NCBI RefSeq assembly: GCF_014645135.1
Contig: NZ_BMLH01000004.1
Coordinates: 1-64,000 of the forward strand
Source: Rheinheimera tangshanensis
GTDB lineage: Bacteria > Pseudomonadota > Gammaproteobacteria > Enterobacterales > Alteromonadaceae
Length of the DNA: 64,000 bases
Reading direction: 5' to 3'
The notes under the pieces were generated by a model. That model made no database searches, had not been told where the DNA came from, and worked only from the letters and a program-made list of their open reading frames with translations. A program made the position numbers and the translations under genes. Positions 47,073 to 58,614 of the stretch are shown here, piece after piece (positions within the stretch are counted from its first letter, which is position 1; each line of letters starts with the position of its first letter).

Positions 47073-49792
47073 TGACAACTCTGGTTGCACAGCTGCAGCA
47101 GGTGCAGCTTAGCTACGGTACAACCAAAGCGCTGGACAGTATTTCACTGGATATTCCTGCCGGAGTGATGGTGGGCTTAATTGGCCCTGACGGGGTGGGG
47201 AAATCCAGCTTATTGGCTTTGTTATCCGGTGCCCGCGCTATTCAGCAAGGCAAAGTGCAGGTGTTGGGTGGTGATATGGCAAGCAGCGAGCATCGCGATG
47301 CAGTGTGCGCCGATATTGCTTATATGCCGCAGGGGCTGGGGAAGAATCTTTATCTGACGTTGTCGGTGGAAGAGAATCTGCAGTTTTTCGCTCGTTTATT
47401 TGGCCACAATGCCAAAGAGCGTCGCCGCCGTATCGACGAGCTGACCAAAGCCACAGGTTTGTATCCATTTTTGCAGCGCCCGGCTGGTAAGCTGTCCGGC
47501 GGTATGAAACAAAAATTGGGTTTGTGCTGTGCGTTAATTCACGATCCGAAGTTGCTGATCCTGGATGAACCTACCACTGGCGTTGATCCGCTGGCGCGCA
47601 GTCAGTTCTGGCACTTGATCCGCAGGATCAGGCAAAACTCGCCAGATATGAGCGTTATAGTCTCTACTGCGTATATGGACGAGGCCGAAGGCTTTGACTG
47701 GTTGATTGCGATGAACTCGGGCCAAGTACTGGCGACGGGCAGTCCGGCCGAATTGCATCAACACACCCTCACTCAACATCTGGAAGCCGCTTTTATTCAG
47801 TTATTACCTGAGTCGGCAAAACAAGGATACCAGCCTGTAGTGGTGCCGCCTTTAGTCAGCGGCGACAACAGCATTGCTATTGAGGCCGAAGGTTTAAGCA
47901 TGGTCTTCGGCGATTTTAAAGCCGTCGATAACGTCAGTTTTCAGATCAAAAAAGGCGAGATTTTTGGTTTTCTCGGCTCCAATGGTTGCGGTAAATCCAC
48001 CACGATGAAAATGCTGACAGGCTTATTGCCTGCTACTTCAGGCCGGGCTTTGTTGTTTGGCCAGAACTTAAACCCGGACGATATTTCCACTCGCAAAAGA
48101 GTGGGGTATATGTCACAGGCTTTCTCTTTGTATTCTGAATTGACAGTACTGCAAAATCTGGAGTTACATGCCAGATTATTTCATGTACCAGCAGCACAGG
48201 TAAGCGACCGGGTCGCAGCAATGTTACAGCGGTTTGGCTTACAACAGGTATCCGCTTTATTGCCAGAGCATTTGCCTTTGGGGATGCGCCAGCGTTTGTC
48301 TTTGGCTGTGGCTATGGTGCATCAACCTGAGCTGCTGATCCTGGATGAACCGACATCAGGTGTTGACCCTATAGCTCGTGATTACTTCTGGCAACTGATG
48401 ATTGATTTGGCGCGCCAGGATCAGGTCACCATTTTTATCTCCACTCACTTTATGAACGAAGCTGAACGCTGTGACCGCATATCCCTGATGCATGCAGGCA
48501 AAGTGCTGGTCAGTGACACACCAGCGCAGATTATGGCGAATCAGCAGTCTGACACGCTGGAGCAGGCTTTTATTCGTTATCTCGAACAGGCCGGTGCCAG
48601 AGACAACAGCACGGATACAGAGATTAGCTTAGCCTCAGCCAGTACAGCTGAGCCTGTTAAAAAAGCGTTCAGTTGGCAGCGACTCTGGAGTTTTACCCAG
48701 CGCGAAACTCTGGAGCTGCGTCGTGATCCTATCCGCTCTGCATTGGCGCTGCTGGGTAGTCTGGTACTGATGTTGTTTATCGGCTACGGCATTACCATGG
48801 ACGTAGAAGATTTAACTTTTGCAGTGCTGGATCAAGACCAGTCTGTTTTGAGCCAAAACTATGTGCTGAACTTATCAGGTTCGCGCTATTTTGTTGAAAA
48901 GCCGCCACTCAATAGCCAGCACGAGATTGATCAGCGGATGCGCAGCGGTGACATTAGTCTGGCGATCGAAATTCCGCCCGGTTTTGGCCGTGATTTGTCG
49001 CGTGGTCAGCAGGTAGCTGTAGCCGCCTGGGTCGATGGATCTATGCCAAACCGGGCTGAAACTATTAAAGGTTATGTGCAGGGTATGCATTTGCATTGGT
49101 TGAGGTTACAGGCGACTGAAGCACTGGGCACAGATGCCAGCAGTCTGAGCTCAGCTATTGAAACCCGTTTTCGTTACAACCCCGATGTAAAAAGTCTGGT
49201 GGCTATGGTGCCAGCAGTGATCCCTATGTTGCTACTGATGATCCCGGCGGTGCTGACGGCTTTATCCGTGGTGCGGGAAAAAGAGTTAGGCTCCATTATT
49301 AATCTGTACGTCACACCTGTTAGTCGGCTGGAGTTTTTACTGGGTAAACAATTGCCCTATATAGCTCTGGCTTTCGTCAACTTTTTACTGATGTTAGTCA
49401 CAGCTATCACTTTATTTAAAGTGCCGCTGACCGGCAGTTTTTGGGCTTTAAGTCTAAGCGCTTTGGTCTTTGTGCTGTTTTCTACTGGTTTTGGTTTATT
49501 TGCCTCTACCTTCACCAAAAGCCAGATAGCCGCTATTTTAGCCTCGGTGCTTGGCACTATTATTCCGGCTGTACAGTTTGCCGGTATGATCACCCCGGTG
49601 TCGGCTTTAGAAGGTGCGGGTCGTCTGATTGGTGAAGTGCATCCGGCCAGTTTTTTTCTGACCATCAGCAGAGGTGTATTCAGTAAAGCCTTGCAGTTGA
49701 GTGATATTTATCCTGCTCTGTTACAAATGACGCTTGCTGTACCTGTGATTATTCTGGCCTCCGTCTTGTTATTGAAGAAACAGGAGCGCTGA
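47072..49792 (+). CDS. rbbA: RbbA-like ABC transporter, two ATPase domains fused to a permease
   Basis: 906 residues, as in E. coli RbbA (911), reported as a ribosome-associated ATPase. ATPase domain 1 (about 5-230) has [20 protein letters not shown] and [13 protein letters not shown]. Domain 2 (about 270-500) has GSNGCGKST, a degenerate signature [11 protein letters not shown] and another [13 protein letters not shown]. The C-terminal ABC-2 permease domain (about 530-905) has one helix, a large periplasmic loop and five more helices. The ATG lies inside the adaptor's TAA (1-base overlap). Whether its job is export or ribosome binding is not decided by sequence. Confidence 0.9.
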   Translation: MTTLVAQLQQVQLSYGTTKALDSISLDIPAGVMVGLIGPDGVGKSSLLALLSGARAIQQGKVQVLGGDMASSEHRDAVCADIAYMPQGLGKNLYLTLSVEENLQFFARLFGHNAKERRRRIDELTKATGLYPFLQRPAGKLSGGMKQKLGLCCALIHDPKLLILDEPTTGVDPLARSQFWHLIRRIRQNSPDMSVIVSTAYMDEAEGFDWLIAMNSGQVLATGSPAELHQHTLTQHLEAAFIQLLPESAKQGYQPVVVPPLVSGDNSIAIEAEGLSMVFGDFKAVDNVSFQIKKGEIFGFLGSNGCGKSTTMKMLTGLLPATSGRALLFGQNLNPDDISTRKRVGYMSQAFSLYSELTVLQNLELHARLFHVPAAQVSDRVAAMLQRFGLQQVSALLPEHLPLGMRQRLSLAVAMVHQPELLILDEPTSGVDPIARDYFWQLMIDLARQDQVTIFISTHFMNEAERCDRISLMHAGKVLVSDTPAQIMANQQSDTLEQAFIRYLEQAGARDNSTDTEISLASASTAEPVKKAFSWQRLWSFTQRETLELRRDPIRSALALLGSLVLMLFIGYGITMDVEDLTFAVLDQDQSVLSQNYVLNLSGSRYFVEKPPLNSQHEIDQRMRSGDISLAIEIPPGFGRDLSRGQQVAVAAWVDGSMPNRAETIKGYVQGMHLHWLRLQATEALGTDASSLSSAIETRFRYNPDVKSLVAMVPAVIPMLLLMIPAVLTALSVVREKELGSIINLYVTPVSRLEFLLGKQLPYIALAFVNFLLMLVTAITLFKVPLTGSFWALSLSALVFVLFSTGFGLFASTFTKSQIAAILASVLGTIIPAVQFAGMITPVSALEGAGRLIGEVHPASFFLTISRGVFSKALQLSDIYPALLQMTLAVPVIILASVLLLKKQER

Positions 49793-49794
49793 GC

Positions 49795-50919
49795 ATGCAC
49801 AATAAACTAGCCAATGTGTATCGGCTTGGAGTCAAGGAGCTGTGGAGTTTGTGGCGCGACCCTATGATGTTGTTGCTGATTTTGTATGCTTTTAGTGCCA
49901 GCATTTATGTCGCTGGCACCTCCATGCCTGAAACCTTGCACAAAGCCCCTATTGCAGTAGTGGATGAAGATCAGTCCGGTTTGTCTGGCCGTATTATTTC
50001 GGCTTTTTATCTGCCTTATTTTATGCCACCTGAGCTGATCAGCTTGTCAGAGGTGGATGCTGCGCTGGATGCAGGCATCTACAGCTTTGTGCTGACTATT
50101 CCGCCCGATTTTGAGCTGGATCTGCTGGCTGGCCGTTCGCCGAAAATACAACTGAGTGTGGATGCAACCCGCATCAGTCAGGCTTTTAGCGGCAGCGGTT
50201 ATATAGAACAGATCGTCAGCAGCGAAATTAGTGAATTTAGCCAAAGGCACAGGTTAAACAGCAGTTTGCCGGTGGATTTAGTGCTTAGAGCCAGCTTTAA
50301 CCCTAATTTAACCGCTAGCTGGTTTGGCTCTTTGATGGAGGTGATTAATAGCGTTACCATGATTTCCATTATCCTGACTGGCGCAGCGCTTATTCGCGAA
50401 CGTGAGCATGGCACTATTGAACATTTGCTGGTGATGCCGGTGACCCCCGGTGAAATCATGCTGTCGAAAATTCTGTCGATGGGAATGGTCGTGCTGGTTG
50501 CGACAGGTTTTTCCTTAACTGTGATGATTAAAACTGTACTGGCTGTGCCAGTGGAAGGCTCGGTCCTGCTGTTTTTACTGATCACAGCACTACAGCTGTT
50601 TGCCACCACCTCTATGGGGATTTTTATGGCAACAGTAGCGCGTTCTATGCCGCAATTTGGTTTATTGCTTATTCTGGTGTTATTGCCTTTACAGCTGTTA
50701 TCCGGTGGTATGACACCCAGAGAAAGTATGCCTGAAGTTATTCAAGTCATAATGTTGGCGGCACCTAATACTCACTTTGTTGCTGCCTCTCAGGCTATTT
50801 TGTACCGGGGGGCAGGCCTTGATGTTGTGTGGCCGCAAATATTGTCTCTGTTGTTGATTGGTGGGCTATTGTTTCGTTTCTCGCTGCAACGATTCAGGAA
50901 ATCTTTAAGTACTATGTAA
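49795..50919 (+). CDS. yhhJ: ABC-2 type permease (YhhJ-like)
   Basis: The second membrane subunit of the exporter, 374 residues as in E. coli YhhJ. It has an N-terminal helix (MMLLLILYAFSASIYVAG), a periplasmic loop with the conserved APIAVVDEDQSGLSGRI, and five C-terminal helices including ALIREREHGTIEHLLVMPV, the ABC-2 coupling segment. It starts 2 bases after rbbA. Confidence 0.9.
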   Translation: MHNKLANVYRLGVKELWSLWRDPMMLLLILYAFSASIYVAGTSMPETLHKAPIAVVDEDQSGLSGRIISAFYLPYFMPPELISLSEVDAALDAGIYSFVLTIPPDFELDLLAGRSPKIQLSVDATRISQAFSGSGYIEQIVSSEISEFSQRHRLNSSLPVDLVLRASFNPNLTASWFGSLMEVINSVTMISIILTGAALIREREHGTIEHLLVMPVTPGEIMLSKILSMGMVVLVATGFSLTVMIKTVLAVPVEGSVLLFLLITALQLFATTSMGIFMATVARSMPQFGLLLILVLLPLQLLSGGMTPRESMPEVIQVIMLAAPNTHFVAASQAILYRGAGLDVVWPQILSLLLIGGLLFRFSLQRFRKSLSTM

Positions 50920-50942
50920 AGGGCTATGGAGGGAGGATCCCT

Positions 50943-51137
50943 ATGGGATGGATAGTGCGTGCTCTGTTGTTTGTCAGTGGTGTTATTGCCAGCTGGTTTG
51001 TGTCAGTGGAGGCCAGTAATTACATTGTCTATCAGTTGGTGATAGCTGTAGGTCTGGTCACCTTGTGTGCTGCGGCTTTGGTCTATCTGCCGGCGTGGTG
51101 GCGCCGTTGGACCTCTGGTTCAGGCCATCGAAAGTAA
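50943..51137 (+). CDS. small two-helix membrane protein
   Basis: 64 residues, not recognised. ATG at 50943 with GGAGGGAGG about 6 bases upstream, a very strong SD that selects this start over the longer frame overlapping yhhJ. Two hydrophobic segments (about 4-20 and 28-50) with a short loop, then the basic tail WWRRWTSGSGHRK, so both ends are probably cytoplasmic. It begins 23 bases after yhhJ and is probably the last gene of the efflux operon. Confidence 0.65.
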   Translation: MGWIVRALLFVSGVIASWFVSVEASNYIVYQLVIAVGLVTLCAAALVYLPAWWRRWTSGSGHRK

Positions 51138-51138
51138 C

Positions 51139-51162
51139 AAAAAAGGCGACCCGCAGGTCGCC
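51139..51162. terminator. terminator between the efflux operon and valS
   Basis: A6, GGCGACC CGCA GGTCGCC. On the minus strand the stem is followed by six T, a strong valS terminator. In the plus direction only TT follows, so it is weaker there. Confidence 0.85.
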
Positions 51163-51185
51163 TTGGTCTTCTATGCAACTGACAG

Positions 51186-54062
51186 TTAAATCGCAGCTAT
51201 TTGTGCCTGCTGAGCTTTTAACTTGCTGATAGCTTCTAAAGCTTCTGAGAGTTTTTCACGCTCTTTTGCCAGCACGGCTTCAGGGGCTTTGGCGACAAAA
51301 CCTTGGTTCGCCAGTTTGTTAGCCACGCGGTCATGTTCCTGCTGAGCTTTTTCCATCAGCTTGGCAATACGCGAGAGTTCAGCTTCTTTGTCAATCAGAC
51401 CAGCCATAGGGATCAGAATATCCATCTTACCCAAAAGCTGAGCTGCACAAGCTGGTGCTGTGTCGCCATCGGCCAGCACAGTAATGGCTTCTAACTTCGC
51501 CATATTCTGCAGGAAGGCCATATTGCTTTGTAAACGGCGGCTGTCGTCGCTGGTCAGGTTACGCACCAGTACAGACAATGGCTTGCTTGGCGCTATATCC
51601 ATTTCGCCACGCACGTTACGAATCGCCACGATAAAGCTCTTCACCCATTCCAGATCGGTAGTAGCAGTTTCATTGACCAGCGCCTGATTAAATTCTGGGT
51701 AGGCCTGCAGCATAATGCTGTCGCCTGGCTTCACATCGGTGCGGATCATAGGAGCTACACGTTGCCAAATCTCTTCAGTGATAAACGGCATGATAGGGTG
51801 CATTAAACGCAGCAAAGATTCCAGCACTGTCAGTAAGGTATGACGGGTGCCACGTTGCTGAGCTTCGCTGCCTTTAAACAATACAGGTTTGGTCAGCTCT
51901 AAGTACCAGTCGCAGAACTGGTTCCAGGTGAACTCATACAGCGTATTAGCCGCCATATCAAAACGGTAGCTGTCTAAATAACCACGGAACTGACTGATAG
52001 TTTGTTGGTACTGGCTGATGATCCACTGATCGGCCAATGACAGCTCCATTTCGCCTGCTTTGCCATCAACAGACAGACCACAATCTTTGTCTTCAGTCAT
52101 CATGGTGACGTAACGGCTGGCGTTCCACAGTTTGTTACAGAAGTTGCGGTAACCATCTAAACGTTTCATATCCCAGTTGATATCACGGCCAGTAGAGGCC
52201 AAAGCCGCTAAGGTGAAACGTAAAGCGTCTGTACCGCTGGCTTCAATCCCCTCAGGGAATTGTTTTTTAGTCTGGTTGCCGATTTTTTCCGCCAGCTGTG
52301 GCTGCATCATATTGCTGGTGCGTTTAGCCAGCAGGTCGTCCAGACTAATGCCGTCAATCATATCCAGCGGGTCAATCACGTTGCCCTTGGATTTTGACAT
52401 CTTGTCGCCGTTTTCATCACGAATAAGACCAGTCACATACACCGTCTTAAACGGCACTTGCGGTTTGCCATTTTCATCTTTGATGAAATGCATCGTCATC
52501 ATAATCATCCGGGCAACCCAGAAGAAAATAATGTCAAAACCTGTGACTAACACGTCAGTTGGGTGGAAGGTTTTTAAATCTTCAGTGTTCTCAGGCCAGC
52601 CTAACGTAGAGAAAGTCCAGAGCGCTGAGCTGAACCAGGTGTCCAGCACATCGTTGTCCTGACGTAATTTCACGTCAGCGCCTAACTCGTGCTTAGCACG
52701 TACTTCAGCTTCATCACGACCTACATAAACTTTGCCCGCTTCGTCGTACCAGGCTGGAATACGGTGACCCCACCACAGCTGACGGCTGATACACCAGTCC
52801 TGAATGTCGCGCATCCAGCTGTAGTACATGTTTTCATACTGCTTAGGCACAAACTGAATATCGCCGTTTTCCACAGCTTCAATGGCAGTTTTAGCCATAG
52901 GTGCTACACGTACATACCACTGGTCGGTCAGTAATGGCTCAATCACCACACCAGAACGGTCGCCGTACGGCAGGGTGTTGTTGTGATCTTCTACTTTGTC
53001 CAGCAGGCCAGCCGCATCAAAAGCTGCGACTATGGCTTTGCGGGCTGCGTAACGCTCCAGGCCCTGGAATTCAGCCGGGATCATGGCGTTATGCGCTGGG
53101 TTGGCTTCGCCATTCGGGAAGAAACACTCACCTTCAGTGCGAATAGTGGCGTCCGCCGTCATCACGTTAATCATCGGTAACTGATGACGTTTACCTACTT
53201 CGTAGTCGTTAAAGTCGTGAGCTGGTGTAATTTTTACGCAGCCTGTGCCTTTGTCTTTATCGGCATGTTCGTCGGCCAGAATGGGGATACGGCGATTCAC
53301 CAGCGGCAGCAGCACTTCTTTACCAATCAGGGACTGGTAGCGTTCATCGTCCGGGTTGACTGCAACACCGGTATCGCCCAGCATAGTTTCTGGACGGGTA
53401 GTGGCAACTACTATGTAGTTTTTGCCATCGGCCGTCGTCACGCCATCAGCCAACGGGTAACGTAAGTTCCACAGATGGCCTTTTTGTTCTTTGTTTTCTA
53501 CTTCTAAATCAGAAATAGCCGTATGCAGCTTAGGATCCCAGTTCACCAGGCGTTTGCCACGGTAAATCAGGTCGTCCTGATACAAGCGCACAAAAACTTC
53601 CTGCACTGCATTCGACAGGCCGGCGTCCATAGTAAAACGCTCTTTGTCCCAGTCGACTGAGTTGCCTAAACGGCGCATTTGTTCAGTGATGGTGCCACCG
53701 GATTCGGCTTTCCATTCCCATACTTTTTCAATAAAGGCGTCGCGGCCCATGGCGTGACGGTCTGGTTTGCCTTCAGCGGCCAGTTTACGCTCTACGACCA
53801 TTTGCGTGGCGATACCAGCGTGGTCAGTACCCACTTGCCATAAGGTATTTTTGCCCTGCATACGCTTGTAGCGGGTTAAGGCATCCATAATGGTTTGCTG
53901 GAACGCATGGCCCATATGCAGGCTACCGGTCACGTTTGGTGGTGGGATCATGATGCAATAGGCACCATTGCTGTTATCACCGCTAGGCTTGAAATAGCCT
54001 TTGCTTTCCCATGCCTGATACATGGCTTGTTCAACTTGACTCGGGTTAAATGTCTTTTCCAT
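51186..54062 (-). CDS. valS: valyl-tRNA synthetase
   Basis: Charges tRNA-Val. 958 residues (E. coli 951). The class I signatures are [15 protein letters not shown] (HIGH-type, about 41-55) and [10 protein letters not shown] (KMSKS). The editing domain lies between them with [17 protein letters not shown]. An anticodon-binding domain follows, and a C-terminal coiled coil with alternating Lys/Glu and Ala ends the protein. Last gene of the pepA-holC-valS run. Confidence 0.97.
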   Translation of the reverse strand: MEKTFNPSQVEQAMYQAWESKGYFKPSGDNSNGAYCIMIPPPNVTGSLHMGHAFQQTIMDALTRYKRMQGKNTLWQVGTDHAGIATQMVVERKLAAEGKPDRHAMGRDAFIEKVWEWKAESGGTITEQMRRLGNSVDWDKERFTMDAGLSNAVQEVFVRLYQDDLIYRGKRLVNWDPKLHTAISDLEVENKEQKGHLWNLRYPLADGVTTADGKNYIVVATTRPETMLGDTGVAVNPDDERYQSLIGKEVLLPLVNRRIPILADEHADKDKGTGCVKITPAHDFNDYEVGKRHQLPMINVMTADATIRTEGECFFPNGEANPAHNAMIPAEFQGLERYAARKAIVAAFDAAGLLDKVEDHNNTLPYGDRSGVVIEPLLTDQWYVRVAPMAKTAIEAVENGDIQFVPKQYENMYYSWMRDIQDWCISRQLWWGHRIPAWYDEAGKVYVGRDEAEVRAKHELGADVKLRQDNDVLDTWFSSALWTFSTLGWPENTEDLKTFHPTDVLVTGFDIIFFWVARMIMMTMHFIKDENGKPQVPFKTVYVTGLIRDENGDKMSKSKGNVIDPLDMIDGISLDDLLAKRTSNMMQPQLAEKIGNQTKKQFPEGIEASGTDALRFTLAALASTGRDINWDMKRLDGYRNFCNKLWNASRYVTMMTEDKDCGLSVDGKAGEMELSLADQWIISQYQQTISQFRGYLDSYRFDMAANTLYEFTWNQFCDWYLELTKPVLFKGSEAQQRGTRHTLLTVLESLLRLMHPIMPFITEEIWQRVAPMIRTDVKPGDSIMLQAYPEFNQALVNETATTDLEWVKSFIVAIRNVRGEMDIAPSKPLSVLVRNLTSDDSRRLQSNMAFLQNMAKLEAITVLADGDTAPACAAQLLGKMDILIPMAGLIDKEAELSRIAKLMEKAQQEHDRVANKLANQGFVAKAPEAVLAKEREKLSEALEAISKLKAQQAQIAAI

Positions 54063-54103
54063 CTTTGCTACCTAAAACTCTCACTAAAAACGCAGGCCGG
54101 CCA

Positions 54104-54553
54104 TCAGAGCTGCACTGTTTGCGGGGTTAACCCCGACTGGCGATAAAATTTAAATCGTTCCCGCGCCTGAACCTTTAACTGTTCTTCGGCTGGAACAAAT
54201 TCGATAATCTGTTGAAAACGCTGACTAAAAGGCGGCACTGTTGCCGACAGGTTAATTAAAACCGGCCTCGCGTTACTTGGAGGCAGCCAGCTGATTTCCA
54301 CCGGAGCACCGCGTGCCGGGCCTTCGCCCGCCAGATTGTGTGGCACAAATCGCATCGGATCAAAGCGCCATAATACCTCATCCAGCAGTTCGGCGTCCGC
54401 CTGATTTTGGCAGAACACAAAAACCCGCTGTCCGGCCTGATACAAATCGGCGCAGAGTTTGGCGGCTACATGAAAAAAAGCTGGCTCGGTTGCCAGCTGT
54501 GATTCAGTGTCTGCCGCCGTTTCCGGCAGCAGATAAAAACTGACTTGAGGCAC
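54104..54553 (-). CDS. holC: DNA polymerase III chi subunit
   Basis: The clamp-loader accessory protein that binds SSB. 149 residues with the HolC features VSFYLLPETA at the start, ACxLxxKAY-like AAKLCADLYQAGQRVFVFCQNQ, and the LDEVLWRFDPMRFVPHNLAG segment, where Trp and Phe form the SSB-binding face. It sits 2 bases after pepA and 41 before valS, the usual gammaproteobacterial order. Confidence 0.94.
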   Translation of the reverse strand: MPQVSFYLLPETAADTESQLATEPAFFHVAAKLCADLYQAGQRVFVFCQNQADAELLDEVLWRFDPMRFVPHNLAGEGPARGAPVEISWLPPSNARPVLINLSATVPPFSQRFQQIIEFVPAEEQLKVQARERFKFYRQSGLTPQTVQL

Positions 54554-54555
54554 TG

Positions 54556-56061
54556 TTATCCCTCGATGTCGGTTCCGACACGGTTAATTAAAAACTGGGT
54601 CAACATAGCCACAGGGCGGCCTGTTGCACCTTTGTCTTTACCACCACTGCGCCATGCAGTGCCGGCAATGTCCAAATGCGCCCAGTTGTATTTACGGGTG
54701 AAGCGCGACAGGAAACAAGCTGCGGTAATAGTACCGGCAGCACGGCCACCTAAGTTACTGAAATCCGCAAACGGGCTTTCCAGTTGATCCTGATAGTCAT
54801 CCCACAAAGGCAGACGCCAGGCTCTGTCACCACTTTGCTCCGAGGCATTTAAAATTTCATGCGCCAGCGGGTTATGGTTACTTAACAAACCTGAGGCATG
54901 TTTACCCAAAGCAATGACACAAGCACCTGTTAAGGTCGCTACGTCAATCACCACGTCCGGGTCAAACCGCTCAACATAAGTTAAGGCGTCACAGAGCACT
55001 AAACGGCCTTCAGCGTCTGTATTTAATACTTCAACCGTCTGGCCAGACATAGTAGTTAAAATATCACCAGGGCGATAAGCGCGGCCATCCGGCATGTTTT
55101 CAGCGCCAGCCAGCACAGCCACCATATTCACAGGCAACCCTAAACTGACCACAGCATGCATAGTACCCAGCACTGAAGCTGCGCCACACATGTCGTATTT
55201 CATTTCGTCCATCGCATCGCTTGGTTTGATGCTGATGCCGCCGGTATCAAAGGTTAAACCTTTGCCGACCAATACCACAGGCGCGCTGTTATCCATAGCG
55301 CCGTTGTATTTAATCACTGCCATTTTGGCTTCGTTTTCAGAGCCACGGCCAACAGCCACATAAGAATGCATACCCAAAGCTGTCATTTCAGCTATGCCCA
55401 GCACTTCGACCGACACTTTATCGTGTTGGGCTAAGGCCACTGCCTGATCGGCCAGATAAGCCGGAGTACAGATATTTGGCGGCATATTCGACACGTCTTT
55501 ACACACCTTGATACCAGCAGCCACAGCTAAACCGTGTTCAACGGCTTTTTCGCCTATGGTTAAATCGCGACGGGTCGGTACATTAAAGACAATTTTACGC
55601 AGCGGCCGACGGGTTTCGTCTTTGCGGCTTTTTAATTTGTCGAATACGTACAGGCAGTCTTGGGTGGTTTCTACCGCATGACGGACTTTCCAATAGGTAT
55701 CGCGACCTTTGACATGCAACTCAGATAAGAAACACACAGCTTCCATTGAGCCTGTTTCATTTAACGTGCTGATAGTTTTAGCAATGATTTGGCGGTACTG
55801 ACGTTCGTCCAGCTCACGTTCTTTGCCACAGCCGACCAGCAGTACACGTTCACTCAACACGTTGGGTACATGGTGTAATAACAACATCTGACCGGGTTTG
55901 CCTTCTAAATCGCCCCGGCGTAATAAATTGCTGATGTAGCCTTCGCTGATTTTATCCAGCTGTTCGGCAACCGCTGACAAGCGGCGCGGCTCATATACGC
56001 CGACAACGATACATGCACTTCGTTGTTTTTCCGGACTACCGCTTTTTACGCTGAACTCCAT
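54556..56061 (-). CDS. pepA: leucyl aminopeptidase PepA
   Basis: A cytosolic di-metal M17 aminopeptidase; in E. coli it also binds DNA at carAB and in Xer recombination. The ATG at 56061 with AGGAG five bases upstream gives 501 residues beginning MEFSVKSG; the longer frame uses a GTG six bases earlier. The catalytic domain shows [33 protein letters not shown] and the signature [14 protein letters not shown] near 350. First gene of the run with holC and valS, divergent from lptF. Confidence 0.95.
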   Translation of the reverse strand: MEFSVKSGSPEKQRSACIVVGVYEPRRLSAVAEQLDKISEGYISNLLRRGDLEGKPGQMLLLHHVPNVLSERVLLVGCGKERELDERQYRQIIAKTISTLNETGSMEAVCFLSELHVKGRDTYWKVRHAVETTQDCLYVFDKLKSRKDETRRPLRKIVFNVPTRRDLTIGEKAVEHGLAVAAGIKVCKDVSNMPPNICTPAYLADQAVALAQHDKVSVEVLGIAEMTALGMHSYVAVGRGSENEAKMAVIKYNGAMDNSAPVVLVGKGLTFDTGGISIKPSDAMDEMKYDMCGAASVLGTMHAVVSLGLPVNMVAVLAGAENMPDGRAYRPGDILTTMSGQTVEVLNTDAEGRLVLCDALTYVERFDPDVVIDVATLTGACVIALGKHASGLLSNHNPLAHEILNASEQSGDRAWRLPLWDDYQDQLESPFADFSNLGGRAAGTITAACFLSRFTRKYNWAHLDIAGTAWRSGGKDKGATGRPVAMLTQFLINRVGTDIEG

Positions 56062-56264
56062 GCTCACTCCTGATTCTAAGACTTCCGGCCACTATACCAA
56101 GTTAGTTCGGTGTTACAGTGGGCTTCTTTGTGATGATATTTTGTCCTGCTTTATAAAAAAGCTCGGATTTATCGCCACTTTAGTCAATAATAATTGCTGT
56201 AAATATCCAGTTTACTTAAAAATCGTCAGGGTTCCAGCAAAAAGACAGGTTTTAGGGGGCATTT

Positions 56265-57374
56265 TTGATTGTTTTTCGTTATCTGATTGGTGAAGTGTTC
56301 AAATCCCAATTAGCGGTCTTCCTGATCCTGATCACTATTATCATGAGCCAGCGCTTTGTGAAAATTTTGGCTGACGCATCAGACGGTGATATTCCAGGTC
56401 AGTTAGTACTGACCATTTTGTCATTAAAGCTGCCACAACTGGCGGTGATCATTATTCCGCTGAGTGCTTTTTTAGGCGTGCTAATCGCCTATGGCCGTAT
56501 TTATGCCGACAGCGAAATGACGGTATTACACGCCACCGGTATCAGTGAATGGTATGTCACCCGTTTAACTTTGATCTTGTCTGTGGTGATAGCACTGGGC
56601 GCAGGTTTTGTTACTTTGTATTTAAGCCCTTGGGCCACAGAGCGCGAATATCAGATTTTAGAAAAAGCTGAGGCCGACTCTGGCCTGAGTAGTTTAATTC
56701 CTGGACGATTCCAGCAAACCTCGAATGAGAAAGCTGTAGTTTTTGTACATGAAATCAGCCGCGACGGTGGGCAATTAGAGCGGGTGTTTCTGGCGCAAGC
56801 TCCTGCTCAGGAAGGTGGCCAGACCTCAATTGTGTACGCTGAATCCGGTAATGTAAAAGAGGACGCCAGTGGCGCTCAGATGCTGGAGCTGAACAGCGGC
56901 CGCCGTTATGCCGGTGAAACCAGTTCTCCGGCTTATGAAGTGGTCGAGTTTGGTAAATACCAAATTCAAATTCGTGAACAGCAGGTCGAACAAAAACGTC
57001 GTAAATTATCTAGTTTGCCGACAGATGAATTGCGTAATCAAAAAGGCCCTGAGGCTTCAGCGGAGTGGCAATGGCGCATCGCTATACCATTGTCTATTCC
57101 TATTCTGATGCTGATCGCCGTGCCGCTGAGTAAAGTCAATCCGCGTCAGGGTAAATTTGGCCGTTTATTACCAGCTTTGGCCTTGTATTTGCTGTATTAC
57201 ATTCTGCTGATTGCCTGCCGCTCAGCTATTGAAGACGGTAAAATTCCGCAGCAATTAGGGATGTGGTGGATCCATGGTCTTGGGCTTTTATTTGGCATTG
57301 TGTTGCTGGTGAAACACCGCACTCTGGGTCAGAAGTTTAAAGCATTAATCACGGGGCGCTCTTCTCATGTTTAA
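56265..57374 (+). CDS. lptF: LPS export ABC transporter permease LptF
   Basis: With LptG and the ATPase LptB2, extracts lipopolysaccharide from the inner membrane. 369 residues: three helices, a periplasmic beta-jellyroll (about 135-265) and three helices. The start is a TTG at 56265 with AGGGGG six bases upstream; (M)IVFRYLIGEVFKSQLAVF matches family N-termini and no ATG lies nearby. RFVKILADASDG is also typical. It overlaps lptG by 8 bases. The 203-base gap to pepA holds the divergent promoters. Confidence 0.95.
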   Translation: MIVFRYLIGEVFKSQLAVFLILITIIMSQRFVKILADASDGDIPGQLVLTILSLKLPQLAVIIIPLSAFLGVLIAYGRIYADSEMTVLHATGISEWYVTRLTLILSVVIALGAGFVTLYLSPWATEREYQILEKAEADSGLSSLIPGRFQQTSNEKAVVFVHEISRDGGQLERVFLAQAPAQEGGQTSIVYAESGNVKEDASGAQMLELNSGRRYAGETSSPAYEVVEFGKYQIQIREQQVEQKRRKLSSLPTDELRNQKGPEASAEWQWRIAIPLSIPILMLIAVPLSKVNPRQGKFGRLLPALALYLLYYILLIACRSAIEDGKIPQQLGMWWIHGLGLLFGIVLLVKHRTLGQKFKALITGRSSHV

Positions 57375-58431
57375 GATCCTCGACCTGTATATAGGCCGCA
57401 CTATATTGACCACAGTGCTGATGACTGTCTCTGTGTTGATGATTTTATCCGGTATGTTCAGGTTTATTGACCAGCTGCGTTTAGTCGGGCGGGGTGACTA
57501 CGATATGTTATCCGCTGGTTTGTTTACGTTATTCAGTGTGCCCGGCGACTTGATACTGTTTTTCCCTATGGCGGCTTTAATAGGCGGCTTGGTCGGTTTG
57601 GGGATGCTGGCAAGTAATAGTGAGTTGGTGGTGATGCAGGCCGCGGGCTTGTCGCGCTTGAATATTATCAACTCAGTAATGAAAACTTCGTTACTGATGA
57701 TGCTGATTGTGATGTTGGTCGCCGAATTTGGCGCGCCAGTGGCCGAAAAAACTGCCCGAGAACTACGTACTAAAGCGATTTCCGGCGGTGATTTAATTTC
57801 AGCCAGACAAGGGGTGTGGGCCAAAGATGGTGATAACTTCATTAACATCAAGCAAGTGGACGATTTTGGCAATTTAACCGATTTAACCATTTACGAGTTT
57901 GATACCGACTTAAAGCTGCAGGCCATAGTCAGCGCTAAAACCGCTGTCTTTGTCAGCAATTCATGGCGCTTAAGCGATGTCAGCCGTTTGCATTTCCGCG
58001 ATGACAGAGTTGAGAAACACCAGTGGCAGGAACAGCGCTGGCGCTCTACCTTAACGCCGGACAAATTGGGTGTGGTGTCTATTAAACCTGAGCTGTTATC
58101 GCTCAAAGGCTTAACCGACTATATCGATTACCTGGAAAGTAACCAGCAGGACAGCAGCAAATTTGAACTGGCGTTCTGGCGTAAGGCTACTCAGCCTCTG
58201 ACTATTATTGCTATGTTGCTGGTGGCTTTGTCTTTTATCTTCGGACCACTGCGCAGCGTCACTATGGCTGCCCGTATTCTGATGGGTATTCTGACAGGTT
58301 TCGCCTTTTACATGAGTGATCAGGTGTTTGGCCCTGTGGCTTTGGTTTACCAGCTACCGCCAATCTTTGGTGCAGTGTTACCTTCGGTCTTGTTTATTGG
58401 CTTGGCGATGTATTTATTGCAGAAGAAATAG
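57367..58431 (+). CDS. lptG: LPS export ABC transporter permease LptG
   Basis: The partner permease of LptF. 354 residues with the same layout: N-terminal helices with ILDLYIGRTILTTVLMTVSV, the coupling segment ELVVMQAAGLSR, a periplasmic jellyroll (about 135-265) and the C-terminal helix bundle. It overlaps lptF by 8 bases, so translation is coupled. The stop codon is followed 4 bases later by a repeat palindrome. Confidence 0.95.
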   Translation: MFKILDLYIGRTILTTVLMTVSVLMILSGMFRFIDQLRLVGRGDYDMLSAGLFTLFSVPGDLILFFPMAALIGGLVGLGMLASNSELVVMQAAGLSRLNIINSVMKTSLLMMLIVMLVAEFGAPVAEKTARELRTKAISGGDLISARQGVWAKDGDNFINIKQVDDFGNLTDLTIYEFDTDLKLQAIVSAKTAVFVSNSWRLSDVSRLHFRDDRVEKHQWQEQRWRSTLTPDKLGVVSIKPELLSLKGLTDYIDYLESNQQDSSKFELAFWRKATQPLTIIAMLLVALSFIFGPLRSVTMAARILMGILTGFAFYMSDQVFGPVALVYQLPPIFGAVLPSVLFIGLAMYLLQKK

Positions 58432-58435
58432 AATT

Positions 58436-58477
58436 GGGGTCAGATCACATTTGCCGTTAACAATGTGCTCTGACCCG
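58436..58477 (+). repeat. GGGGTCAGATC palindrome after lptG
   Basis: GGGTCAGATCACATT and AATGTGCTCTGACCC (one mismatch) around a 10-base loop containing GTTAAC. It begins after TAG AATT, exactly 4 bases past the lptG stop. It is a degenerate copy of the perfect palindrome at 40657. The T-rich ATTTTTATG that follows could let it act as a terminator. Confidence 0.8.
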
Positions 58478-58614
58478 ATTTTTATGCCACTAACCTGTTA
58501 GCTTAGTGTACATACTTCACAGTTATTAAGGCCTGTAGCCAAATTTAACTGTTACCCAAGTTGACGATATGCAGTGTAACTTTGGTTGACGACAAGCAAA
58601 ACCAAAACCCCGAA

